DNA of 64,000 nt, taken from Sabellastarte sp. h YS-2021. Taxonomy: Eukaryota; Annelida; Polychaeta; Sabellida; Sabellidae. Positions 23,901-37,838 of the stretch are shown piece after piece. The notes below the pieces were generated by a model. It did no database searches and was not told the DNA's origin. It saw nothing but the letters and a program-made list of their open reading frames with translations. The position numbers and the translations under genes are program-made. The DNA lies in assembly GCA_964017235.1 (NCBI GenBank), contig OZ024931.1, positions 121,593,530 through 121,657,529 on the forward strand, written 5' to 3'. Position 1 is the stretch's first letter. The number at the start of each line of letters is the position of its first letter.

Positions 23901-26159
23901 TTTTTGTTTTTTTTTTTTTTTATATAAGCTGGTGAACACCCAATGCCTTCTACTGCAGCCATCAGGCTCACTATCCGTTGATACAATAGTAAAGTCGAAA
24001 ATAAACCATTTCCAAGAGCAAAGCAATGAAATGGTTCTATATATTGGTAAAGCATGATGCGTTCTTATAGATCCCACAACCTCACCATGGACTAACATAG
24101 CAAACAGGCAGTGAACCGGTGTGAACTGTCATCAACAGGCAAGTGAAGATAACAATTCGCGTGAATCTGGCTATGGAAGAATGCAACTGCACTGCACACC
24201 CATTCACTTACAAGTAACAACTCACAAAAAAACCCAACAATATGAAAATAAGGTACTTAATTAGGCTTATTTACCTCAACTATTAGCGGTAGCCATCTCT
24301 TCCCAGCTTATCACAACCGATAAACTGTAAAATTGTAGCGATATCACCATCTTACTGGTGTTATCGCCCTTTTGTCGATCATTTCATACACAGCTTTTAT
24401 GCAAACTGATGTCTCCCGCATTTTATTCATTTATTCTTCAAACACATGTGCACAACTGCTTTAGGAACATGAATAAGTAATCCTTCCTGCTACTGTTGCT
24501 TCTGTAAAAAGTAAAGTATGGTTGAAAGAATCCTCTTACTATGTTGAGATGTAAAATGTAGAATATCTGCCACTAGTGGACAAACATTCCTCCTAAAGAT
24601 TACTCCCAACCCCTCTAAGACTTACAGAGGAGGAGAGTTTGAAACAAAGTTGGAGGATTAATTATCATAATGGGAACAAAAACTGCCCTGGGGCACTAAA
24701 CCCTTTTCTAGCCATGAGTAGGAGTTTGCTCCTTCCCAGACAGAGGAAACACTATACCCGAGATCACAATATGAAGTTTTCCTGGACATTTGACCAAAAG
24801 TTCAGCAGGAGAAAACCTCATTAAGAGTGAAAAATGCACTTTTATTCTACCAAAATCATGTAAGAGATAAGATAGAGAAAAGTAAGACTTGTAACACTCC
24901 TGATAAGTAACAAGTTGAAGACTGCTCCCAGCACTGCCCAACAAACAATTCCTGACTACTGAGGCTGTAATTGCAAACTCTGCACACAGCCCAAGGCATA
25001 AAAGAAACTCTGTGAGATCCTGCAATCCTTAGCTCCTTGAAGACGTCCTGCCAGAGGTCCTGTTAGACCACTTCAAAAAATTATCCAGGCTTTAACATGC
25101 TCTCTGCAGCAGAAACCCAGAGAACCTGTATTCCCGAATAATAAAATGATAATGGCTACTAGTTCATAAGTACCGGTGCCGGTCTAAGAGCAGCCGAAAA
25201 AACGGTAAGAAACCACAGAAACAAATGCCCATTACTGGGATGAATCACAGCTCCGGGAATCTGACAAACCGATTTCTGACCTTTTGGGAGGTATGGAAAC
25301 TCGATTGTATTCGGATGACGTCATGCAGGTATTTTCCTCCGTGAAAAGTTTCGACTGAACCTCACCGGAGGAAATAAACGGTGTAAAAGATCCACTCTGC
25401 ATCCGGAACTTGCCCACGATGTAGCCTCCAAGAAAATCAATGATGTCTGCCACCACGGGGAATTCCAACCGGTGGCCTATTCGGTAGAGGAAGATGTGGT
25501 GAGATCTTTGCTACCAAACGCCTGGCTATACGAACCCGACGTGTGATAAGCTTTGTGACAATCGAATTGTCTCCATCGTTTCCTTTGTCGCCTAGCAACA
25601 TGAAAACTGTCCCTGCCGGAGCTAGTATGACTGCCGACAGTTTCAGTGTTAATAAATGAAGTAAATCTTCAAAACTGCATAAAAAGAACTCCCATATGAT
25701 GTAATACGAGAGTTATGAAGAAAAACAGGCATTCTGAGCAGCAGAAGATCTTCATCCAGCGACAAACATCCCTGTCGCCATTTTACAAAAAGTGGTAAAC
25801 AATCCGTGAAGAAAAGTCTACAAAAGCACTTTTCCTCTGTGCTTTTCCTCTTAATTTTGTCCTGAGAAGACATAGTCAACACAGACGTCTTATAACAGAA
25901 CTCAAAACCACAAAAAGTCCAAATACTTAATAAAAATCCGAAAAGAAAATAAACATCCACACTCTAGGATGGCCAACAAAAATAATGAAGTTTGTTTACT
26001 AGCGTGGTCACATGACCACTAGGGGGACATGCTAGTTCACACTCACTCACTGGCCTCTTAAGGTTTCTTAAAACGTTTCTCAACGTTGGCCAGTGAGTTG
26101 GATGGCACCAACATATAGCAATGGTCAGGAAATGGTAAGTGTATTTTTCGCAATAAAAT
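20917..26159. mobile_element. Element L type I, copy in A5
   Basis: Near-identical to the A3 copy but about 18 bp longer near 25065 (agaccacttcaaaaaatt). The A3 copy looks deleted there between short direct repeats. The T tract differs slightly. No coding gene recognised. Confidence 0.8.
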
Positions 26160-26469
26160 GTTAAATCAAATCAAACAAATGAACAAGAAGTTCAGACTTG
26201 CCTGTAAACAGGTGGTCTTAATGAATAATGAAATAGAGTACCTGCAGAATCGATATGACAGAGCAGTTCAGCACAGCAACAGAAGCTACCGCTACTTTTT
26301 GAGACTCAAGATTGCTACCATAGAAGGAATAAGGAACATGTTTTATGATTATGCCAGTCAACATGCTGACAAATTAGATGCTCTACACGAACAGCTTCTC
26401 ACTGAAGGCATCATTGAGGAGGAATTAGACCTAGGTGCTCTTGATGATGAAGATATTGAAAGCCCATAG
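26158..26469 (+). pseudogene. F2 3' fragment with insertion-made ATG, unit A5
   Basis: Identical 103-codon frame to 14096-14407, produced by the block duplication. Confidence 0.6.
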
Positions 26470-28395
26470 TTTTCCAAGATGACAAAATACAAGCATATTG
26501 GTATTATGCAACCTGTGATAATTCTGAACATTCTACTTTGTAATTAAATGGAAACATGTTTCCATTGTGTATTTCACTCAATGTATTTATATTATATCCT
26601 TGATATTAATTCTGTTGTGCACGTCTTGTGTCTCACATAGCATTTCTTAATAAAATATTATGTTACCAATCTTATGTGTCTATCTACTCATTACTTTATG
26701 CTTGATACAATACAAAATCTTAATTCTTATTTACACAAAATTCAATGACAGCTTTTAACTGAAAACTCAAATACTTTAGGTGAAGTCACTTTGCCAACCT
26801 TATTCCTAAGCCTAGCACTAATCATTCACTTTGCTACTGCTGCTGTTAGCACATAGTTTCTGGAATGTCACTCAAACTTTCAGTAAGTCTTGCTATTTTT
26901 ACTTACAAATGGCTGAGTTTATGCTTGGGGTGAGGTTAAGGTCACTGCACAAATGCACGGGCCAAAATGGAGGTCAAAGTATCATACACTGTTGTGCACC
27001 TCTCTGGTAGAGCCCAGTGGTGATCTGTAATTTTCAAGAGCTAATGTTTAGACAATTATGATAAGGTTATCTTATATACATCAAAGTAAATCCAGTACAG
27101 CAAACCTCACAAGAAATACCTCTCAAGAAAGAGAAAACTTATGTAAAGATAAACTATCAAAACAAGACAATTTAACACCACATGACCGTATTCATTTATC
27201 AACTAAAAGCTTTCAAGTTGTACAATTTATTAACTCATCTAGTTAGCAACTGAAGCATAGCTGTCAATAATAAAAATAAGTACAGTAGTCAGTTCCAGCA
27301 ATGCTTATATATTTGTGATATGAGAAATATGGCTCAAATAAGGCAGTAGAAACATTCTGGCACAGTCAAGGTCAAAGGTCACACCAAGGTCATACTATGA
27401 TGCTTCACACCCACAACCTTGAACCAACATATCTAACAAGTAACTACACCTTATGGTTTTTCAGACAAAGCCTGGACACTATTTTACAGGTCAAGGTCAA
27501 TACAGCCAGGTTAAAGGTCAATTCAAGGTCACGCCATGACGCTACATACCTACACCACCCAAACCAATGTCCCTACCAAGTATAAACTTCTTGTACCTTA
27601 TGGCTTGTGAGATATTGCCTAGACAAGATTTTAAAGGTCAAGGTCATACACAGCTATGTCAAAAGTCAAATCAATCTCACACCATGACACTGCACACCTT
27701 CAACACCCTACCAAAGTTTCTACAAAGTATCAACTTCCTACGCCTCATGCTTTCCAAGACACAATCAACAAAATTTAAAGGGTCAAGGTCTTTACGGCAA
27801 GGTCAAAAGTTAAATCAATGTCACACCATGACACTGCATACCCACACCACTCAGCCAATTTCCCTACTACACATAAACTTTATACACCATGCGGCTTTTT
27901 CAGATACACCACAGACAAGATTTGAAAGGTCAAGGTCACTAAAGCAAGGTCAAAGGTCAGGATCACAGCACACCTTATCATTTGTAAGATACAGCCAGGG
28001 CAACATTTTAAATGACAAAGCCACTAAGACAAGGTCAAATCATGGTCATACCATGATTTTCAAGGTCACTACAGCAAGGTCAAAGGTTAAATCAAGTTTA
28101 CACCACACCTTATAGTTTCTGAGATACAGACAGGACCAGACTTCTTCCCACCTGTCTGCCGGCCCAATTTCAAGGAAATTATGCAGCTAATATCAGTTAT
28201 GTGGCTAGAGCACAGACACCAAAGTTTCTCAGTGGTTACATAAAACAGAAAATACAGTTTCAACAATATAACTTTTATTGATTCCATCAAATTGCTATTC
28301 ATATTTACACAGTGCAATATGGTTATAATGTCTTGATTATTATCACAGATAAATGCTAAGCATAGTATTCCAAAATTTCACTCATGCAACAACAA

Positions 28396-28806
28396 CTAAC
28401 AATGGACATCAGCACCATCTAAGGCTTCTAAATCCAGTTCGTCTTCAATGATGCCTTCTCTCAATAGTTTCAGGTGCAACGCATCCAACTTATCAGCATG
28501 TTGGCTGGCATAATCATAGAACGTGTTTCGGATACCCTCCAGAGTAGCAATCTTCAGTCTCAAGAAGTAGCGGAAGCTCCTGCTGCTGCAATCCACAGCT
28601 CTGTCATAGCGGTTCTGTAGGTATTCTATTTCATTGTTCATCAGCACCACTTGTTTGCAAGCAAGTCTAAACTTCTTGTTCATCTGCTTCAGACTGTACA
28701 GTAACTTTTCACCATAGTCATCATCATCCAAAAAATCAGACACACTGCTGTCCATGCTACTTTCCATCTCCAGTTCATAATCACTAATTTCCATATCTGA
28801 CTCCAT
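28396..28806 (-). CDS. F1, unit A6 (V7I variant)
   Basis: 136 aa, same protein as the A4 and A7 copies. TATA box at 28900-28907. Confidence 0.8.
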   Translation of the reverse strand: MESDMEISDYELEMESSMDSSVSDFLDDDDYGEKLLYSLKQMNKKFRLACKQVVLMNNEIEYLQNRYDRAVDCSSRSFRYFLRLKIATLEGIRNTFYDYASQHADKLDALHLKLLREGIIEDELDLEALDGADVHC

Positions 28807-29303
28807 GTTAATAAAATGCACAATTGGCAAGGTCACACAAGCTATAGTAATACCAAGAGGTTTTAGGTATATCTCTGACACACCCTACCTGGTGGGGCAT
28901 ATTTATACCACATCTGATGACACAATGACACTGATCAACTCTTGATTGCAATCCGTGCTTAACTCCAAATACTCATCATCTAACAAAAGTCAAGTCCTGC
29001 CAAAGTGGCTCCACTACCACATTGCAATTACCACCAACTCCTCAAGTGACATATCTTCTCTTCCCATTCAAAGCCTGATTTATGGCAGTTAGCCTGAACA
29101 AAGGACAATGCATTATCAGTGGACCATTGAGCAGCCATTTCAAAGTCACTGTCAACCCATCTCAAAGGACAAATTACAATTTCAATAGCACTCAGGCCAC
29201 TGGGATTTACAACTACATGTATATATATAGGAAGGCAATTTCAATGATGCATGTTACACCCTACCAACACAGTGATTCTGTATTTTTGTGACCTTTATTC
29301 ATC

Positions 29304-29660
29304 ATGGAATCTGGTATGGAACTTAATGATTATGAGTACAAAATGGACAGTAGCTTTGATACCACTGATTCAGATTTTCTGACCAATGATGATGATTATG
29401 GGCAGAATCTGTTAAATCAAATCAAACAAATGAACAAGAAGTTCAGACTTGCCTGTAAACAGGTGGTCTTAATGAATAATGAAATAGAGTACCTGCAGAA
29501 TCGATATGACAGAGCAGTTCAGCACAGCAACAGAAGCTACCGCTACTTTTTGAGACTCAAGATTGCTACCATAGAAGGAATAAGGAACATGTTTTATGAT
29601 TATGCCAGTCAACATGCTGACAAATTTGAAAAATTTTGTTGTAATTTTAATTTTTATTAG
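29304..29660 (+). pseudogene. F2 truncated at site 2, unit A6
   Basis: F2 is open through FYDYASQHADK, then enters element S in frame (FEKFCCNFNFY) and stops: 118 aa. It keeps the acidic N-terminus and most of the core but loses the acidic tail. One N-terminal change (DHEY to DYEY). A truncated product is possible, since promoter and start are intact. Confidence 0.7.
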
Positions 29661-29945
29661 ATAAATACTTACCATTTCCTGACCATTGCTATATGTTGGT
29701 GCCATCCAACTCACTGGCCAACGTTGAGAAACGTTTTAAGAAACCTTAAGAGGCCAGTGAGTGAGTGTGAACTAGCATGTCCCCCTAGTGGTCATGTGAC
29801 CACGCTAGTAAACAACCTTCATTATTTTTGTTGCAGAAAATACTCCCCTAGTACTGAATCTGCGGGGAGGTAGGGGGGGACTCTCCTGGTCAGGAAATGG
29901 TAAGTATTTATCTAATAAAGATTAAAATTACAACAAAATTTTTCA
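29627..29945. mobile_element. Element S (type II), copy in A6
   Basis: 319 bp, few differences from the A3 copy; the same TGAAAA and TTTTCA tips and the same gapless join to L. Confidence 0.8.
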
Positions 29946-32900
29946 ATTTTATTGCGAAAAATACACTTACCATTTCCCGACCATTGCTGAATGCAGCCTT
30001 CATGGAAGGAGGGCAGTACTAGAATATAAAGACCCAGTACACCACTCTGCACAGCTATCATACACAGCACAATCCTATAGGCATTCAGATCCAAACTCAC
30101 CTCCCAGATGAGGCAGTGGAACTGTTGAGCACTACAAAACAACACAGCCTTGTTGTTGTTGTTGTTGTAGGAAGGAAGTAATCATTACAGAGACTCACTA
30201 CCTAGCCTACAACTAAAACATTATGAGAAGTTTACATTGAAATTTACATGCATACAACAACATATAAACTTCCAACAGTCACCACATACCATACAGATCG
30301 CCTAAATCATAGTATGTAGTTGAAGTTCTCACAAATTGCCAGTTATTGTCACAGTTGAATGCTGTATCTAGACAAACATCCAACACCCACACAGGTGACA
30401 CAAATATTGGAAGTGTCATCAGCATATTGTGTAACTCCAAGTCTGAATGAAGTCAACAATTCTGCCTAATATAAATACAGATAGTATGACAGATACACAG
30501 CTGCAAATGCATACTAAAGTATCAATATAAGTATCACGCATATACTTATAAGATAACAAACTGTAGAACACAATATCAAAGTCTGACCACAAGCAAACCA
30601 AGCAGGTGAGACTGAAAATTGGTAAAAAAGTTATGGTTTCCAGTAACATGCATATAAAAATTCATATACAGAAACACTATCCTAAAACCTAAAGATTCTT
30701 GCTTTGACTCGCTGCTGTTGAGAGTCAGAATTTGACTTCTCCTCAGTCAAAATGATAGTCTGCCCACAGCAAGATAAGATAGTTGACCTGAAAATATCTG
30801 CTGTAAAGCCTTCCTAACTAGGCACAGACAAGACATAATAATTCCTCATTGAATCCTTTGTCCCAAGTAAAAGTATTTCAAAACCTCACAAGACAAAGAG
30901 ATCTATCTTGAGTAAAACTGCTGTCCCAGTGATTGAGAGCTGGCATATCGACCGGCTTAACTGAAGTAGGCCCATCCGAAGCCAACTGAATCTTGGCTAA
31001 TAAATGGCCAGAGCCACTTACTCATTCAAAGTAAGGGAAGACAAAGCCAACGAGAATACCCTTCTTCCTTTGCCTAATGCCAAAGTCAAAAGAAAGACTG
31101 TCTTGAAAGTTAATAAACTCCAAGAAATCTTCCCCAAAGGCTCAAAAGGCTGTCTGGTGAGACCAAACAAGACCAGAGACAAAAGGAAAAGAAGGCTTAA
31201 CCTATTGGCTACTGGATTGTCTCTATAGAAATATGTCAACAATCTATACAGCTGAAGAGTTCTAGAGACTTATTCCCCTTCAAGGAAAGCAATCTACCAT
31301 TGTTATTCTGTAACCAGCAATAGTAGATGGCTTAAGATTTCTTTCCTTAAAGAAATAATTAAGGAAATTTGCTACATCTAGAAAAGTAGTATCTGAGAAG
31401 TTCACCACCAAGAAGCCTCAGATGTGCATAGATTTACCAGGTCCCACAACCAAGAACATCCACCATGACCATCATGATTCAATCATGATGAATCTGCAAC
31501 TGAAGGTGGTCATCTTCTAAATCACCTGAAGAATCTTTGGCTATCCTGGTGCAATCATGATGATTCTGCACCTGTAGGTGATCATCTTGAGTCACCTGAG
31601 GAATGAGAGCCACTGGAACAAACACAAAGCTGTCCAGATCCTCCCAAGAAATGAGTAATGCACCTGTTCCCCAAGCCCCACAGTCTAAGAAAGGAAACAC
31701 ATACACTGGAAGCTTAAGATTCAGGTTGTTGGATACCAATGGCATAATGATTGAACTCACCAGCAAGGGAAGCCTTAAAAGGAACCTTTGTGGAACAGAT
31801 CCACCAGATCCCAAAAATAAGACATCCCTAGCCACTCTGATGCCATCCAGATGATTCTGCACCTAAATCTTGGAGTAGCCCTTCTTAATAGGTACAAAAA
31901 GAATTTTCTTGCCTTTCCTGAGATCTTTGACTTATCCAGATAACCTCTCAAGGCTCTCCCTGGACAAAGAAACCTATCTTGACCAAAGCAAGATCTAAAG
32001 AAGGTTCCAAAGCAGGAATGACTACAGGTTGCAAACCAAAGGAGCCTTAGAAGCCAAATGATTCACCTGCATCACCTGAAGAATCAATGTCACAGGACCA
32101 AACAAACTGTCCAGTCCATCCCAAGAAAAGTTGAAAAAGACAAGCTTGTGGTTCAAACTAGTTGCAAAACAAATCCATCATTGGTGATTGTAATCAAAGA
32201 CAGATTTGATTGAACACCTGAATCAGAATAGAAGATTCAAAAGTCATCCAAAAACACATTCAATTTGAATCATCTTGACTCTCATGAACAAAGAATTTGT
32301 TGGAATATTTGTATACCCTGGGAAGTGATATGCCTGAACCTGAACCCATGGCATTTGTCCAAGGAATGATTATTCAGATAAGAAAAACATTCCTGAAAGT
32401 GGATACCTCCCTACCTGTTCAGATAGGAAACCACTGATGAAATATCTGGGGAAATCAACAGATTCAGAATCCGAATCAGACCTCCAAAAGATTCTAAAGG
32501 TAGTAGCCCTGTTACTGTGGAGTCTTGAGCCCTCATGATACAACAGACCAATGGCTGTTTGATGCCATAATTGTGCATCCCAACCGTTAAAGAAAAGATC
32601 TAATAACAGAAGGAGATTGTGCTCCTTCTGATGAAGTACAGGGAGCTCCTGCAAACTGAAGATGATCCCTAAGAACCTGAGAACAGAAAAACTGGTACAT
32701 TATCTGTGTATAATGTGTGGTATCTGTGGTACATTAGCAGCTAAACAAATGACCCAATGGCACTGTTTTGTCCTATGAAGCCATACCGCCACCAAAGAAA
32801 TGGCTTCCTTAGAAACCATTAGCCGGAGAAAATGCTTTGCTATGAGTGAAGAAGTACCCTAAGGTGGAATCTGCAATCCAAACTAAAAATCCTGGTGCTT

Positions 32901-35191
32901 TAGACAAGATGTTGTTTTTTTTTTGTTTTTTTTTTTTGTTTTTTTTTTTTTTTATATAAGCTGGTGAACACCCAATGCCTTCTACTGCAGCCATCAGGCT
33001 CACTATCCGTTGATACAATAGTAAAGTCGAAAATAAACCATTTCCAAGAGCAAAGCAATGAAATGGTTCTATATATTGGTAAAGCATGATGCGTTCTTAT
33101 AGATCCCACAACCTCACCATGGACTAACATAGCAAACAGGCAGTGAACCGGTGTGAACTGTCATCAACAGGCAAGTGAAGATAACAATTCGCGTGAATCT
33201 GGCTATGGAAGAATGCAACTGCACTGCACACCCATTCACTTACAAGTAACAACTCACAAAAAAACCCAACAATATGAAAATAAGGTACTTAATTAGGCTT
33301 ATTTACCTCAACTATTAGCGGTAGCCATCTCTTCCCAGCTTATCACAACCGATAAACTGTAAAATTGTAGCGATATCACCATCTTACTGGTGTTATCGCC
33401 CTTTTGTCGATCATTTCATACACAGCTTTTATGCAAACTGATGTCTCCCGCATTTTATTCATTTATTCTTCAAACACATGTGCACAACTGCTTTAGGAAC
33501 ATGAATAAGTAATCCTTCCTGCTACTGTTGCTTCTGTAAAAAGTAAAGTATGGTTGAAAGAATCCTCTTACTATGTTGAGATGTAAAATGTAGAATATCT
33601 GCCACTAGTGGACAAACATTCCTCCTAAAGATTACTCCCAACCCCTCTAAGACTTACAGAGGAGGAGAGTTTGAAACAAAGTTGGAGGATTAATTATCAT
33701 AATGGGAACAAAAACTGCCCTGGGGCACTAAACCCTTTTCTAGCCATGAGTAGGAGTTTGCTCCTTCCCAGACAGAGGAAACACTATACCCGAGATCACA
33801 ATATGAAGTTTTCCTGGACATTTGACCAAAAGTTCAGCAGGAGAAAACCTCATTAAGAGTGAAAAATGCACTTTTATTCTACCAAAATCATGTAAGAGAT
33901 AAGATAGAGAAAAGTAAGACTTGTAACACTCCTGATAAGTAACAAGTTGAAGACTGCTCCCAGCACTGCCCAACAAACAATTCCTGACTACTGAGGCTGT
34001 AATTGCAAACTCTGCACACAGCCCAAGGCATAAAAGAAACTCTGTGAGATCCTGCAATCCTTAGCTCCTTGAAGACGTCCTGCCAGAGGTCCTGTTAGAC
34101 CACTTCAAAAAATTATCCAGGCTTTAACATGCTCTCTGCAGCAGAAACCCAGAGAACCTGTATTCCCGAATAATAAAATGATAATGGCTACTAGTTCATA
34201 AGTACCGGTGCCGGTCTAAGAGCAGCCGAAAAAACGGTAAGAAACCACAGAAACAAATGCCCATTACTGGGATGAATCACAGCTCCGGGAATCTGACAAA
34301 CCGATTTCTGACCTTTTGGGAGGTATGGAAACTCGATTGTATTCGGATGACGTCATGCAGGTATTTTCCTCCGTGAAAAGTTTCGACTGAACCTCACCGG
34401 AGGAAATAAACGGTGTAAAAGATCCACTCTGCATCCGGAACTTGCCCACGATGTAGCCTCCAAGAAAATCAATGATGTCTGCCACCACGGGGAATTCCAA
34501 CCGGTGGCCTATTCGGTAGAGGAAGATGTGGTGAGATCTTTGCTACCAAACGCCTGGCTATACGAACCCGACGTGTGATAAGCTTTGTGACAATCGAATT
34601 GTCTCCATCGTTTCCTTTGTCGCCTAGCAACATGAAAACTGTCCCTGCCGGAGCTAGTATGACTGCCGACAGTTTCAGTGTTAATAAATGAAGTAAATCT
34701 TCAAAACTGCATAAAAAGAACTCCCATATGATGTAATACGAGAGTTATGAAGAAAAACAGGCATTCTGAGCAGCAGAAGATCTTCATCCAGCGACAAACA
34801 TCCCTGTCGCCATTTTACAAAAAGTGGTAAACAATCCGTGAAGAAAAGTCTACAAAAGCACTTTTCCTCTGTGCTTTTCCTCTTAATTTTGTCCTGAGAA
34901 GACATAGTCAACACAGACGTCTTATAACAGAACTCAAAACCACAAAAAGTCCAAATACTTAATAAAAATCCGAAAAGAAAATAAACATCCACACTCTAGG
35001 ATGGCCAACAAAAATAATGAAGTTTGTTTACTAGCGTGGTCACATGACCACTAGGGGGACATGCTAGTTCACACTCACTCACTGGCCTCTTAAGGTTTCT
35101 TAAAACGTTTCTCAACGTTGGCCAGTGAGTTGGATGGCACCAACATATAGCAATGGTCAGGAAATGGTAAGTGTATTTTTCGCAATAAAAT
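29946..35191. mobile_element. Chimeric element L (type II left, type I right)
   Basis: From 29946 to about 32254 it matches the A7 type II copy (offset 9,032), including type II indels. From about 32308 to 35191 it matches the type I copy of A5. The switch lies in a ~55 bp tract identical in both types. A recombination product. Confidence 0.85.
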
Positions 35192-35501
35192 GTTAAATCA
35201 AATCAAACAAATGAACAAGAAGTTCAGACTTGCCTGTAAACAGGTGGTCTTAATGAATAATGAAATAGAGTACCTGCAGAATCGATATGACAGAGCAGTT
35301 CAGCACAGCAACAGAAGCTACCGCTACTTTTTGAGACTCAAGATTGCTACCATAGAAGGAATAAGGAACATGTTTTATGATTATGCCAGTCAACATGCTG
35401 ACAAATTAGATGCTCTACACGAACAGCTTCTCACTGAAGGCATCATTGAGGAGGAATTAGACCTAGGTGCTCTTGATGATGAAGATATTGAAAGCCCATA
35501 G
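35190..35501 (+). pseudogene. F2 3' fragment with insertion-made ATG, right of chimeric L
   Basis: Same 103-codon frame as at 26158, brought here by the 9,032 bp duplication. Confidence 0.6.
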
Positions 35502-37427
35502 TTTTCCAAGATGACAAAATACAAGCATATTGGTATTATGCAACCTGTGATAATTCTGAACATTCTACTTTGTAATTAAATGGAAACATGTTTCCATTGT
35601 GTATTTCACTCAATGTATTTATATTATATCCTTGATATTAATTCTGTTGTGCACGTCTTGTGTCTCACATAGCATTTCTTAATAAAATATTATGTTACCA
35701 ATCTTATGTGTCTATCTACTCATTACTTTATGCTTGATACAATACAAAATCTTAATTCTTATTTACACAAAATTCAATGACAGCTTTTAACTGAAAACTC
35801 AAATACTTTAGGTGAAGTCACTTTGCCAACCTTATTCCTAAGCCTAGCACTAATCATTCACTTTGCTACTGCTGCTGTTAGCACATAGTTTCTGGAATGT
35901 CACTCAAACTTTCAGTAAGTCTTGCTATTTTTACTTACAAATGGCTGAGTTTATGCTTGGGGTGAGGTTAAGGTCACTGCACAAATGCACGGGCCAAAAT
36001 GGAGGTCAAAGTATCATACACTGTTGTGCACCTCTCTGGTAGAGCCCAGTGGTGATCTGTAATTTTCAAGAGCTAATGTTTAGACAATTATGATAAGGTT
36101 ATCTTATATACATCAAAGTAAATCCAGTACAGCAAACCTCACAAGAAATACCTCTCAAGAAAGAGAAAACTTATGTAAAGATAAACTATCAAAACAAGAC
36201 AATTTAACACCACATGACCGTATTCATTTATCAACTAAAAGCTTTCAAGTTGTACAATTTATTAACTCATCTAGTTAGCAACTGAAGCATAGCTGTCAAT
36301 AATAAAAATAAGTACAGTAGTCAGTTCCAGCAATGCTTATATATTTGTGATATGAGAAATATGGCTCAAATAAGGCAGTAGAAACATTCTGGCACAGTCA
36401 AGGTCAAAGGTCACACCAAGGTCATACTATGATGCTTCACACCCACAACCTTGAACCAACATATCTAACAAGTAACTACACCTTATGGTTTTTCAGACAA
36501 AGCCTGGACACTATTTTACAGGTCAAGGTCAATACAGCCAGGTTAAAGGTCAATTCAAGGTCACGCCATGACGCTACATACCTACACCACCCAAACCAAT
36601 GTCCCTACCAAGTATAAACTTCTTGTACCTTATGGCTTGTGAGATATTGCCTAGACAAGATTTTAAAGGTCAAGGTCATACACAGCTATGTCAAAAGTCA
36701 AATCAATCTCACACCATGACACTGCACACCTTCAACACCCTACCAAAGTTTCTACAAAGTATCAACTTCCTACGCCTCATGCTTTCCAAGACACAATCAA
36801 CAAAATTTAAAGGGTCAAGGTCTTTACGGCAAGGTCAAAAGTTAAATCAATGTCACACCATGACACTGCATACCCACACCACTCAGCCAATTTCCCTACT
36901 ACACATAAACTTTATACACCATGCGGCTTTTTCAGATACACCACAGACAAGATTTGAAAGGTCAAGGTCACTAAAGCAAGGTCAAAGGTCAGGATCACAG
37001 CACACCTTATCATTTGTAAGATACAGCCAGGGCAACATTTTAAATGACAAAGCCACTAAGACAAGGTCAAATCATGGTCATACCATGATTTTCAAGGTCA
37101 CTACAGCAAGGTCAAAGGTTAAATCAAGTTTACACCACACCTTATAGTTTCTGAGATACAGACAGGACCAGACTTCTTCCCACCTGTCTGCCGGCCCAAT
37201 TTCAAGGAAATTATGCAGCTAATATCAGTTATGTGGCTAGAGCACAGACACCAAAGTTTCTCAGTGGTTACATAAAACAGAAAATACAGTTTCAACAATA
37301 TAACTTTTATTGATTCCATCAAATTGCTATTCATATTTACACAGTGCAATATGGTTATAATGTCTTGATTATTATCACAGATAAATGCTAAGCATAGTAT
37401 TCCAAAATTTCACTCATGCAACAACAA

Positions 37428-37838
37428 CTAACAATGGACATCAGCACCATCTAAGGCTTCTAAATCCAGTTCGTCTTCAATGATGCCTTCTCTCAATAGT
37501 TTCAGGTGCAACGCATCCAACTTATCAGCATGTTGGCTGGCATAATCATAGAACGTGTTTCGGATACCCTCCAGAGTAGCAATCTTCAGTCTCAAGAAGT
37601 AGCGGAAGCTCCTGCTGCTGCAATCCACAGCTCTGTCATAGCGGTTCTGTAGGTATTCTATTTCATTGTTCATCAGCACCACTTGTTTGCAAGCAAGTCT
37701 AAACTTCTTGTTCATCTGCTTCAGACTGTACAGTAACTTTTCACCATAGTCATCATCATCCAAAAAATCAGACACACTGCTGTCCATGCTACTTTCCATC
37801 TCCAGTTCATAATCACTAATTTCCATATCTGACTCCAT
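37428..37838 (-). CDS. F1, unit A7 (V7I variant)
   Basis: 136 aa, same protein as A6, as expected from the recent 9,032 bp duplication. TATA box at 37932-37939. Confidence 0.8.
   Translation of the reverse strand: MESDMEISDYELEMESSMDSSVSDFLDDDDYGEKLLYSLKQMNKKFRLACKQVVLMNNEIEYLQNRYDRAVDCSSRSFRYFLRLKIATLEGIRNTFYDYASQHADKLDALHLKLLREGIIEDELDLEALDGADVHC

Larger units (their letters stand above)
18546..27356. repeat. Tandem array unit A5, interrupted by composite element
   Basis: Unit sequence at 18546-20597 and 26160-27356, split at the same F2 codon as A3. With A4 it forms a copy of block 3252-15294 at offset 12,043 (12,062 on the right side because of small indels in L). Confidence 0.95.
27357..36388. 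repeat. Unit A6 with chimeric insertion; first copy of a 9,032 bp repeat
   Basis: Left flank is cut at F2 site 2 (after 29626) while the right flank resumes at site 1 (35192). Part of F2 is therefore present on both sides of the insert. A single insertion cannot do this; it is explained by exchange between two L copies. Confidence 0.9.
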
